Assembly (NCBI GenBank): GCA_022560025.1
Contig: JAFISE010000012.1
Coordinates: forward strand, 124,001-188,000
DNA length: 64,000 nucleotides
Reading direction: 5' to 3'
Source of the DNA: Stagonosporopsis chrysanthemi
Lineage: Eukaryota > Ascomycota > Dothideomycetes > Pleosporales > Didymellaceae
Position numbers and translations under genes: made by a program. The notes beneath the pieces are model-generated. The model did not search any database. It was given only the letters and a program-made list of their open reading frames with translations, and was not told the origin of the DNA. Below, piece by piece: positions 44,230-54,018 of the stretch. Each line of letters starts with the position of its first letter. Within the stretch, counting starts at the first letter, position 1.

Positions 44230-44923
44230 CCTGGTGAACGATTGAGATGGTACAGAACGAGCCGTCAGTAACGGCGAGGCAGAGCGATGCGCACAGCCCA
44301 GGGTCTTAACAGCTTGTGCATGCGCAGGATCAACAGGAAAGTGTCCTGATCTTTCCTGTCGTGAGAACAGCAAAGTACAGCACACCGCGCGGGATGATCT
44401 TCAGCGGGACAGTAACCGGTGCATTCTTTAATGCATGACATAGATTGTGATGGTCATCTCAGAAGCCAAGACAAGTTGAATGATCAGCCAACTGCATGTA
44501 TTGAGAGTGATTGCGTGCTGCAGGGCCGATTGGAGCGGCGAGCTGCGAGTTTGCAGGGCTGATGTCTGGAGCTTTCTGTCTTCCTTAGGTTCTTGGTGGG
44601 GTTGCGCTAGCGCGCGGGCAAGCCGCGCCCGCGCAGAGGGCTCTCTACGACCTGTTCTCACGCCTTCAAATTACATCTCGTGTTCTATTCTGTCATTCCA
44701 ATGTTGCACAGCTCACAACGTTAGCCGGTACGGTCAGACCAGACTGTTTTTCCTCCCGAAAGCTGTAGTTGTTGGACCATTCATGGGTACTGCGACAGGA
44801 GTACAACGCCCATGTTAATACCAGAGCATTTTCACGCTGATGCACGGGTGGTAGTACTTCTCGTTGCGGAATGAGCTTCGTGCTCGCCGAATCCAAGGCT
44901 GTGGTCGTTACGCGCGAGCCGCC
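44230..44923. other. Intergenic region AlkB fusion / HMCES
   Basis: This 694-bp interval is between two minus-strand genes. It contains the promoter of the AlkB fusion and the 3' UTR of HMCES. No gene is seen. Confidence 0.35.
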
Positions 44924-46387
44924 TCACTTATTGCTGAAGAAGGATGTGATCCTCGCATTTCCGTCGCTCTTCGTCGGGGTCTTTGCTGCACTACCGTTGC
45001 TTGTGGCGCTGCGCGTACCCTGTTTCTTTGCAGGTGACTTTGAGCGGGGACCATGTTTCTGAGGCGAGTCTGTTTTATTACGCTTCACATGTGGCTCAAT
45101 CTCCGCAAGACTATTGTTTTCCGCTTCTCGTTTGATACCCTGTCTGACATCTGGTGCTTGTGAAGGCGATTTGCTTGGGACAGGTAATGGTGCATTGTCT
45201 TCGGTTCCTTCTATGTGGCTCGTGGTTACACGAATCTCGTTGGCGTCGTGTTCGATTTTGACATGTCCGTTCTGAGCCGTAGACTCTTTGAGGTCATGCT
45301 CAGTCTTGTTGATGTCCGTTGATTCGGTTTTTTTGGCGAGCTTTCGTTGGTTGCCAAAGAAGTTGGCGATATTACTCTTATTCTCAACACTGTCAATGGG
45401 TACAAGGAAAGATGGCGAGTCATTCCCCACTTTCCCGACATCCTTGCTGACAGGATAGCATTGCAGCTCTCCGTCGTATGGCTTTAACAAGGATTGTAGA
45501 TCTTGGCTCCATTCGGTACGACTGGGATCTAGCCATGTTCGAATGTCATCGGAACCGTTCTCGAGGATGACTGGCATGCGGTCGTGCAGGAAGTTGAGCT
45601 GCTTGTTCGAATCGGTCGTGATGATGGTGTAGGTGTACAGTGGCTCTTTGCTATCTAGCGAGTTGTCAGTCGCGGTCACGACAGGTACAGAGACGTGCAG
45701 ACGTGGTACACAGTTCGAGATCCTGGGAGCTGGTTCTGCAGCAGACGCTTGTCGCACTGCTTACCTTCGAATTGAACACGATCCCAGAGTCCCGCAAAGC
45801 ACATCAGCTGCCCGTCTTTGCGTTTGGTAAAGTGCGGTATCTTCTCTTTGCCGTTGTTCTTCTTGAGCCACTCGTAGAACCCTTGTGCGACTATAATGCA
45901 GCGCTTCTGCTTCTTCATGGTTGTCCACATACCACGGTCTTCGAAGAGCGAGTCGTCACGGCAGTTGATGGTCTTCATCTTGGAACCATAATCGGGGTTG
46001 CGCTTTGTCCAGAAGGGCACAAGACCTTTGAGACTGTATCAGCGGTAATATTTCAGGCACAGCCCGCAACGCCTACCCCATTGCATTGATTGCAGCTTGT
46101 ACTTTGTGGCGTCCTCATCTTGCCCCGTGTGTGATTCGCCGTCAACTTGACCTTTCTCTTTTTGGACTCCGCAACTGCGACCTTCTGCTCGATATACGAG
46201 CCCGTGATACCCAGGCGCAAAGTTGTATGACTGGCGTACATCGTCATCATCCGGAACGTCCTCGACGGGCATTTGCGATTGCTCGAGCTGCTGGCGCACC
46301 TCTGATGGCCGCTGTTACTCAAGTCAGTTGAAAAGCACAACGAGAGTCACAACCACTCACCAAAGCTAGCGCATACCTCCCACACAT
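44924..46387 (-). CDS. SRAP-domain protein, HMCES/YedK homologue (abasic-site shield)
   Basis: This protein covalently captures abasic sites in single-stranded DNA through its N-terminal cysteine. It has 417 residues in four exons (46361-46387, 46077-46311, 45765-46025, 44924-45654; introns 49, 51 and 110 nt). The first exon is only nine codons, MCGRYALAL, carrying the catalytic Cys2. Then come YNFAPG, KYKLQSMQWGLVPFW (across an intron), MKTINCRDDSL, AQGFYEWLKK with the active-site Glu, and NFLHDRMPVIL with the active-site His. These make a complete SRAP active site. The C-terminal 200 residues are a charged disordered tail holding two PCNA-binding-like motifs (KSNIANFF and NARITSFF). The start is dictated by the need for Cys at position 2. 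Confidence 0.95.
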
Positions 46388-46601
46388 GGCGATTCTCAGA
46401 GCATCATATACAGTTCGAGAGCATGGAAGGCGTACTGACCCCGTAGAACGCGTGGTGATTGGCTACGTCATGAGTCCGCTATCGATAAGCTCAGCCCTAC
46501 GCGGAAGGTACGCGACGCCGCTAAAAGTTCATACCCGTCATTCGATGCTACCAGGCTTCAAACGCTGTTGCTGACATCAATTCGCCTTTGTCCGGCTCAC
46601 G

Positions 46602-47990
46602 ATGTTCTCCAGAACAGTTTCGCGCGCTGCGCCGCGTATCAGCGCACTCGGCCGATATCAAACACAACCCTCACTCCTCAGATTCACAAGACTACCTGCA
46701 AAACCATGCACTCCGCTGCAACAGCATTTGGGAAGACGCTATCGCTCTGGGATAAGTGCACAATTTAAAGAGCAATACAGGAAGAGCCCTGTGCTATTTC
46801 CAGTCGCCGTCGTCCTGTAAGAATGGCTGCACACATCACTGATGCCAGGCTAACTCACAGTAGCCTCTCCTTTCTCTCTGGCATGTGTCTGCTCTACCTC
46901 CCGTGGTACTACAAGAATGTCATCATAAAGCCTTACCACAACTTTCCTGAGCCGGTCGCGAAGAAGCTGCGAAAAGCGCTGTTCTACAGCCGCGGGAAAT
47001 ACCTCGATATCCGCGAAGCCAACAAGTTTTTCCGCCAGGCCCTGCAGACAGCTGATGAGCTGGGCATGGACCCGTTCAGTGACGAGATCATGGGAGTAAA
47101 ATACACAATTGCTGCGCTTTTCGAGGATGCCGGCTACTACAGTCTGGCAACAGATGTGCTCGAGATCATGAGGGCTGACACCCAGAAGTGGATGGACGAC
47201 TTCTCGCACAAACACTGGAACGATGGAAACAGGAGTCGCGTGCTGAAAAATCTGGTTCAGATCAACATCAAGCTTGGTCAACTGTACGACATCAAATATG
47301 TTAACGAACCAGAGAACGGCGGCAAGAGGCTCGTTGAGGCAGTGGAGACCGCTTTGGCAGAATCTCAAAGACGAGAGAAGAACGGCTTGTACCAAGGCGA
47401 GGGTGATTTCCTGACTCCGGAAGAGCTGGGTGGTGCTCTGGAAGCGCTCGGCTCGCATTATGAAGAATTTGGCCCCCGGTATCTGGCTACTCCGTTGTTT
47501 GTGAAGGCGCTTGAGCTGTGTCCACCGAAGTCCTGTCACAGCATCATTTTGAGTAAGTCCCTGATCAAGCAAGGAATGATACAAATGCTAATCAGCTCGC
47601 TTAGTGAACAACATCTCAACATGTCTTAGCCAGCAGAGTCCGCCTCCGACCAAGGACGCCCTCGCCCTCTCCTCCGCACCCACAGATTTCCCCGTTACCA
47701 ACGCCCCGCCACGCGCCGTACTTCTCGACCAAGCCCGCCAATGGGCCACAAAAGCAATCGCACATGCTGCTGCGATACCATCAGCCGACAAGACTGAGGA
47801 ATGCGACGTTGGCTGCGCAGTAGCAACACACAATCTTGGAGAATTTTACGAGATGGAAGGAAAGATCAAGGAGGCAAGACAGAAGTACGAAGAGGCCGCC
47901 AGTTTGGCGAAGTCAATGGGTTTCAAGGAGGGTCAGACAAACGCAAGAGCGGGGTTGAAAAGACTGAAGGAATTGGAAAAGACGGTTTGA
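46602..47990 (+). CDS. Mgr3-like mitochondrial inner-membrane TPR protein (i-AAA adaptor)
   Basis: The protein has 430 residues in three exons (46602-46816, 46861-47552, 47605-47990; introns 44 and 52 nt). The N-terminus is an Arg-rich presequence (MFSRTVSRAAPRISALGRY). One transmembrane helix lies at about 64-90 and spans the first intron (PVLFPVAVVLLSLSFLSG...). It is followed by TPR-like helical pairs: LRKALFYSRGKYLDIREANKF..., VKYTIAALFEDAGYYSLATDVL, GGALEALGSHYEEFG, ATHNLGEFYEMEGKIKEARQKYEEA. This architecture matches yeast Mgr3, an adaptor of the Yme1 i-AAA protease. The identity is by architecture and remembered similarity; another mitochondrial TPR protein is possible. Confidence 0.8.
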
Positions 47991-48611
47991 GCAGGAGAAG
48001 GTGTGTAGTGTTGTGTGTACGACTAGGATGTCCAAAGCCAGAACGTGGCTCATGGTTCGGGGGCCCAAAACGCTAATGGCAAAGGTCATGTTCCCAGAAG
48101 ACAACACGAGAGCGCTTCACGATCCTGCTTGCGTATTCTCCGCACCATACGAACCGCCTCGGTGTGCTCCCGTAACCATCTTTTCATCATTTGGCTGTTC
48201 CGTGACACTGGGCAATATCTTGTCAGATGGCTTCCAGTCTCAACCTGACGTTTTGCTGCTGCTCTCAGAGTAAATCGCTCCGTATGCATCGTTAGATTAG
48301 CTCCTTAAATTAGAGGATGTCATGTATGTTCTTTTCGCGGATTAGAAGCGGTGCGTACGTCGCGAACTCCCGACGCGGACATCTATTTGAAGAATCTCAG
48401 CTTCAAGAGTGTTCACTTGTCTCGATCCTTGCAGTCTACATTGCAGTCGGGCTGGACTGGGACATGTTTGCCTCTTTTCTCTCAGTCATACGGGCTGTGG
48501 TGGGTTATCTTGTCGTCGTTGTATCTGTGAAGCCTGGAGAGTTCAAACAGTCGTAAGGGAAGGTAAGGATATCTGGAAATGTCAAACTGGTGACGTGACT
48601 GCCACATTCTT
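47991..48611. other. Convergent 3' region, Mgr3-like / Cys-rich protein
   Basis: This 621-bp interval contains the 3' ends of two convergent genes. No gene or RNA is recognised. Confidence 0.35.
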
Positions 48612-49504
48612 TCAAGCACCATGATGGTACTTCGTGGACCCATCGATCTCCTGCGGGACATTCAACCCATCCATCTCATACCGTGTCTCCGCGGAGAGCT
48701 CATTCACAGACCTCACACGTGCGTATGCCACTTTTGCCGGCCCTTTGGGTTCCCTATCATCACACAATTCTTGACACGAAGGTGCCTCCCGGGCTCTCTG
48801 TCCTCGGCGAAGATACCACGCGAGCACTCCCACCGCTGCAAGCAATGGCACGCCAACACCCGCACCAACACCCGCACCAATGGCTAAGCTATGGTTCTGT
48901 GGTTGAAACGAGGATGCCTCGGAAGGCGAACTCGATGCTGAAAGAGATATAGACAGTGATGTGGGCGTGGTAGTTGCAGATGTGCTTGCGGGGGAGTACA
49001 TGCTTGTCGAGAGCATGCTGCTGATCGGAAGTGTGGTGATGAATGTGGCAGCACCTAGCTCGAACAGACTCGTTTGCGCGCAGTCACAGCCGATAGTGGA
49101 GTTGTTGACAAAACAGCAGAAGCGGTTCTCGCCACATTGCTTCATGCCCCATCCATCAACTATCTAGGTCAGCCTGCACATTCTGCGTGTGAATTGGGAG
49201 GTTACTTGCAGCTGTTGCAGCCAGAGAAGCATGTGTCGACTGCCCAGGTGCCATCGGTACAAGACGGCTTGTATGTGTTGGTCATGCCGATGTTCACAAG
49301 ATCCGGACCTGGCGTGCATAGGCCGTTGCTCAGACAGATGTCTCTAGGGGCACAGCATGGACCGTCTTGTGTTGAGTCTGAGTTGCAGGGCAGTACTCTA
49401 TTCGTTGCTAATTCGTTGCCATCTTGATCAAAGCACCTCTTGGAGGCAGCCGAGACCATGGGTAGGTCCAAGACTACGATAATCCAGATAAACAGAGGGA
49501 ACAT
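48612..49504 (-). CDS. Secreted Cys-rich ectodomain with single transmembrane anchor (unknown)
   Basis: The protein has 280 residues in two exons (49210-49504, 48612-49159). The order is: signal peptide (MFPLFIWIIVVLDLPMVSA), a Cys-rich ectodomain (CCAPRDICLSNGLC, TWAVDTCFSGCNS..., KQCGENRFCCF), a Ser/Thr-rich stalk (about 135-170), a Gly/Ala/Val transmembrane helix (IGAGVGAGVGVPLLAAVGVLAW) and a basic then acidic cytosolic tail. Similar mid-size fungal proteins are common and usually uncharacterised; a cell-wall sensing role would be a guess. The intron (49160-49209, 50 nt) only keeps the frame if a GC donor (GCAAGT) is used. The GT two bases further on leads to a stop. Confidence 0.78.
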
Positions 49505-50110
49505 TGAACGTGAAGACCAGAGATCACGCTGTGAGGATGGAAGATAAACAAGGGTACTGGATCAATCCAGGCACCTTCCGATGCCTGACATTTGTACAGC
49601 ATCCTTCCCGCAGCTGGAAAGAGGCTGACCCGACGCTATGTACCATAGTCAATACTATGTGCCGTTGCAGCTCTTGAATTTGGGGCCTGCATTGGGGGCT
49701 GAGTTAGGAACGCGTCCCGCCAATGAACTACCCCGGAGGTGAGCGTCCGTCCACCAGCGTGAAACTCTCGGTGCAGGTACGAAGTTCGATTGGACTCAGC
49801 ATTAATTTGTCTTCGAGGGCTTGCAGATCTAGTCGCTGTTCGAGCTAGGTTTGTGGTGTTGAAGGCATACACACTTGCTTTCAACGGCCGGCCGATCCTG
49901 GTACAAGAGGCCCCATGAGTGAACAAGAATACAAGTTGCCACACCGAGATTTCAGGAGGTTCTTGAAGGTCAGCACCAACTTCTAACAGATTCTATTGGT
50001 TCTCGATACCGACATCCGTGTTCTCGTTCATGGAGCCCCCGTGCACGACATCCCCGCGCCTCCGCTGCCAACGTTGATGTTCAATCCGTCAGTAGTGTCT
50101 TGCATAACCT
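49505..50110. other. Intergenic region Cys-rich protein / F-box gene
   Basis: This 606-bp interval is between two minus-strand genes and would hold the promoter of the first and the 3' UTR of the second. Nothing is recognised. Confidence 0.35.
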
Positions 50111-51507
50111 CTACAGCGTATCGTGTGGTGACCGAGGACATTCTCCGCCGCTAATGATCCAATTAGCTACAGCACGCGCAAACTCTCCATCGTCGAAATC
50201 CCAAACATCGTCCTTGTGCTGGACGTTGCACATAAGGCCTGAAAGGGTGACTTTCTCCAAGGTCGTAGATGTTCCGATAATACTGAAGATCTCGCGCCAG
50301 GTGTGCTGTTCGGCCCCAGTGTTTTCCTTGTCGTCAAGCCATATCGAATCCAATCTCAAATCTCGCAACGTCGAGCTATGTCGAGTGATCAAAGATACTA
50401 GCGCTTTTGAGGTCGAGTCAAAATAGCCCAAATACAGCTTGCGAAGCTTCGGCCAAGTCAGAACAGCGTTTGGTGTAGGTGTTGCTTTGGCCATAGCTCT
50501 CCCCATCTCCATCTCGAAGGTGTCCTGTATCGTTCGTATTGAGCACATAGTGGAACTCCCATAGTACTGGTAGCGATCGAGAAGATCGATATGGAGGGAT
50601 TCAAGACCAGGCGAAAGACAAAGATGCCCGTAAAGAAGGTAGGGTTGTCCAGCTGCGAGGCGTTCTGAGCGCGACGTCTCGCGTCTGATCCAAAGGCTGA
50701 TGAGCTTTGTGTTCTCGCGGTTGCCACTGATCTCAGCTGTGTCACAGACAAGTCTAATGTGATTTTGAATGCTGAGGCCATCAAATCGCAACTTGGTTGC
50801 GCTTGAGGCGATAGCAAGCATAGCTTTCCGCAACTGGGGAGCAAGAGAATGCCTAATCGCATCTCCCCGCCATTTGCTGAGAGGGCGGGTAACGAGCAGC
50901 TGGGCTTGTTTGTGCAATAGACACACACGCCCATTATCCCACTGATACATAGTACCCTTGAGCACGTGAACTTTCTGCAAGCTTGGCAGTTCAAAACTCG
51001 TCAACCCGTTTGCAGAGAAAACACTTGCATGGATAGCCTCCATTGCAGCTATTTCTTCGTCACGGCGCGTCAGGTAATCCTCCCAATATTGTCGACCCGC
51101 AGCGAGCTCGATGTAAAGGGCTGCTTGATCAGAATCAACAATCTTGGCTCGCCTTTCGCAGTGCCTCACCCATTCATGCCAGTCTCTTACATTTGGACCG
51201 ACCCTCCAGGCAGTAACATCCCAGATCAGAGTTCGCACGAGTCGGGATAGAAGCTTGTTCCGTATGATTTGCTGGAACCCAGAAACACTGTCGAGAGTAC
51301 TTCGAAGTACGATTGTCTTGAAGAGCTCCTGTTTCCCCGGCTCGTTGGATACTTTGCTTGCTAAACGATAGTTAGGAAGGTCGTCACGATGCACGTGTTG
51401 CGCAATGGCAAAGTATATCTCCGGTGGAAGATAAGGAATTTTGACAGGTATGGAAGCCTATCACACATCAGTGAGAGATAGGGGCTGGGCCGATGGGGGC
51501 CTACCAT
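50111..51507 (-). CDS. F-box domain protein with LRR-like C-terminal half
   Basis: This is a probable SCF ubiquitin-ligase receptor of 449 residues. The N-terminal F-box core is IPYLPPEIYFAIAQHVHRDDLPNYRLASK. The rest is hydrophobic/charged with leucine-rich spacing (LESLHIDLLDRYQ, LRKLYLGYFDSTSKALVSLI, LRDLRLDSIWLD, LEKVTLSGL), as in fungal F-box proteins with divergent LRRs. The start codon (51505-51507) appears to be separated from codon 2 by a 47-nt intron (51458-51504) with donor GTAGGC and a CTGAT branch site. Splicing gives M|ASIPVKIPYLPPEI. Without splicing no Met precedes the F-box in this frame. Substrate unknown. Confidence 0.72.
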
Positions 51508-51920
51508 AGATGGAATTCTGGAGGTGGTAGTGGGCCCATGGGTGCTACAAAGGAGCTCATTTTTTTGAGGAATCACTAGCAGGAACACCAGTCATCCTGC
51601 CAATTCAAGCTTATACTACGCGCTCATCAACGCCTGTAAGGGGTTTGCACCTACTTGATAATACAGTTCAAGTAAGTCTCTATATATGTTTATAGCCTTT
51701 AGGATGAAGACTTTTGTAATAGTGCTGTTGTAGAGTGTGTGGCTTCAGTTATGGTAGCTATGAGACTCGCGGCAGAAGCGAGGACGCATTTTGTCAACAG
51801 GGTCGAAGCCAAAGTCTGATATCATGTCTCATTGATGCATATCTAACCCCGTCTCTAAGCCCGCATGCCCGTAAACGCCAAACATGCCCGTAAAGCTCCA
51901 CCCAAAGCGTCTTCCGATCA
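51508..51920. other. Intergenic region F-box gene / REI1
   Basis: This 413-bp A/T-rich interval is between two minus-strand genes. No feature is recognised. Confidence 0.35.
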
Positions 51921-53531
51921 CTACTGCAGCAATGGATCGCGGAAGTGCTTCTGGAAGTTACCCCTCCTCTCGTTTCCGGCCTGGTACCTGTTCCTCGCGC
52001 GATCGGCCTGCTTCTGCTGCTTCTTCTCGAGCGCGGCGACTTCCTTCTTCTTGCTGTCGCTGACACCGATCATGCCGAGGCCACCATTGGCGCGAGTGAC
52101 GATCTCACGACCACCACGGCCGCGCTGCTCGCCGTCCTCCATCTCGGCATCGCCGTCTTCGTCGTCTGCGGGAGCGGTGAGACGGCGCTGGGCGTTCTCC
52201 ATGCGCTCGGCCACCCCGGGGTAGTTGCGCAGGTTCTGCCTGTAGTACTTGTTGAGCGACCTATGGCCTGCTGTGCGGCCGGAGGGGAGGTGCAGCTCGT
52301 ATTCGTCGTGGTATACAGCTGTTGGTGTGGCGTGGGCGTGCGAGTGGAAGCCGTCGGCAGCTCGGTGGGGCCGGGGGTCAGCGTGGTTGTGGTGTCTTGA
52401 CTTGTGGAGACCCTTGTGACGGTGCGAGCGGTCGATTGGTACTGCGCCGATCTCGTCTGTCGGGACGCTTGACACTGTGCTGTCAGTCTCCCAGCCCTCG
52501 TCATTCTCGCCGCTAGACATTTCGGCGTCATCTTCTGTGGTCGTCTTGGCCTCGCGTCTGGCGCCGAGCTTAACACCGCCTCCTGTTGTCGACGAAGAGT
52601 CGTCTGACGCCTCTGCCTCGTCGTGCATGTTGTTGAAGGCGGTCTGGTCGTCATACGTGCTGCTGAAGTCGTAGAAGTCGCCAATCTCGACAAGCTCCTC
52701 GTCGCTCTCAAACGCGATCATGCAGTGACCGCGGTCACGCATATGTGTCTGGATGCCAGACGCTGTGTGCACGACCTTGTGGCACTTCAAGCAAGCATGT
52801 TGTTCGTGAATCTTGCTGTGGAGGTACTTCAACAGACCCTCTGAATCTGCCAGGAAGTCCTTCTCAGGTACGAACATGCCGTGATAGCGGCCCATATGGT
52901 GCAAATTCAACGCCGTTGTGGGCGACTTGTAGTTGCAGAACAAGCAGTCTTGCAGCGGATCGGTGACGATCTTGGATGTGGCCACTGAGCTCTGGCCGTC
53001 TTCGGTAGAGGCTTCCTCTGTGGCACCGTCTTCCAGACTGGCGTCCTCCATATCAGCGGTGACATCTGCGACCTCCTTGTCGCCAACTGTAGTGGCCTCC
53101 GACTCGGCCATAGATTCGCCGAGGGAAAACGCAGAGCTCATAACAGAGCCGTTGACGGACACGGCATCGTCGTTGTGGCCACCCCTCGACGCCTTCATAA
53201 GGTTTGTGCGGTGCTTTTGGCTGTTCAGGTGATTGGCGTAGGCATTCTCGCTGTAGTATGTCTTTTGGCAGGGTGCACAGGATTTCTCGAACGAGGCCTT
53301 TGCGGCAGATGCGGCAGCGGAGGCCTTGTTCGCAAGGACCTTCTCGGTGAAGATCTCAGAGGAGAGAGGGGGCAGAGAGGCGACTCTGCGCTTGAGGTTG
53401 TAGCGGTGCCAGTCGGTCTGCATGTGAGCCCGCTGCAGCTCGCCCGAGCGAAATGCGACCTGACATGTGTTGCAGGTGAAAGGATGGGTGGACTGAATGT
53501 TGGCCTGGGTAGGCACCTCCTGGGATGCCAT
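51921..53531 (-). CDS. REI1: REI1/ZNF622-type C2H2 protein, cytoplasmic 60S maturation
   Basis: This is a pre-60S factor that recycles Arx1-Alb1 and probes the polypeptide exit tunnel. It is one exon of 536 residues. There are four zinc fingers of the family: FTCNTCQVAF (C20, C23, H36, H42), SCAPCQKTYYSENAYANH (C85, C88, H101, H107), DCLFCNYKSPTTALNLHHMGRYHGMF and HACLKCHKVVHTASGIQTHM. A long acidic linker lies between fingers 2 and 3 (about 125-195). The C-terminal basic region has SLNKYYRQNLRNYPGV and the end QKHFRDPLLQ, the tail known to enter the exit tunnel. The His-rich stretch around 395-425 is unusual in composition but not disruptive. Divergent from HUL4. Confidence 0.96.
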   Translation of the reverse strand: MASQEVPTQANIQSTHPFTCNTCQVAFRSGELQRAHMQTDWHRYNLKRRVASLPPLSSEIFTEKVLANKASAAASAAKASFEKSCAPCQKTYYSENAYANHLNSQKHRTNLMKASRGGHNDDAVSVNGSVMSSAFSLGESMAESEATTVGDKEVADVTADMEDASLEDGATEEASTEDGQSSVATSKIVTDPLQDCLFCNYKSPTTALNLHHMGRYHGMFVPEKDFLADSEGLLKYLHSKIHEQHACLKCHKVVHTASGIQTHMRDRGHCMIAFESDEELVEIGDFYDFSSTYDDQTAFNNMHDEAEASDDSSSTTGGGVKLGARREAKTTTEDDAEMSSGENDEGWETDSTVSSVPTDEIGAVPIDRSHRHKGLHKSRHHNHADPRPHRAADGFHSHAHATPTAVYHDEYELHLPSGRTAGHRSLNKYYRQNLRNYPGVAERMENAQRRLTAPADDEDGDAEMEDGEQRGRGGREIVTRANGGLGMIGVSDSKKKEVAALEKKQQKQADRARNRYQAGNERRGNFQKHFRDPLLQ

Positions 53532-54018
53532 GGTGCTGGCTTGTGGGAGTATAGGGTAAGGAGAGGGGTGTCAAAGTGAACGCTGGTGGTGGTCGCGGAG
53601 GGCAAATGGAAGAATAATTGACTAGCAAGTGGGGTTGTGCGGAATCGTTTTTGAGGCGTCTGTGACTGGCCGAGGGGCCAAAATCTCTGTTCTTGGAGGC
53701 TCGGTTTAGCTGCGATTAGAAAGCAAGTGCAGGCTATCTAACTCCTCTTGTGGAAGGCTCTACCACGGCGAAAATCATGGAATCGCACGCAGAGTCCCTG
53801 CGGCGGCAAAACGTTGGACGTTGAAGTGTTGCGCCAATGACGTCCTTGCGCGCCAAGCACGACCCTTGCCGCTTCCGTGGCCCATGCGGATCGCAGGTGC
53901 ATGGCAGGTGCGGGAGCTATGCATCAGCCCTACGGCCGCCGTCTAGCTGCGCAATGCGGTACTCACTATCTGTGTGCGGACACAAATATACACATCACTC
54001 CTACATTCGCTCTATGAT
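53532..54018. promoter_or_regulatory. Divergent promoter region, REI1 / HUL4
   Basis: This 487-bp interval separates divergent start codons of two housekeeping genes. No TATA box is evident and no other gene is present. Confidence 0.4.
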
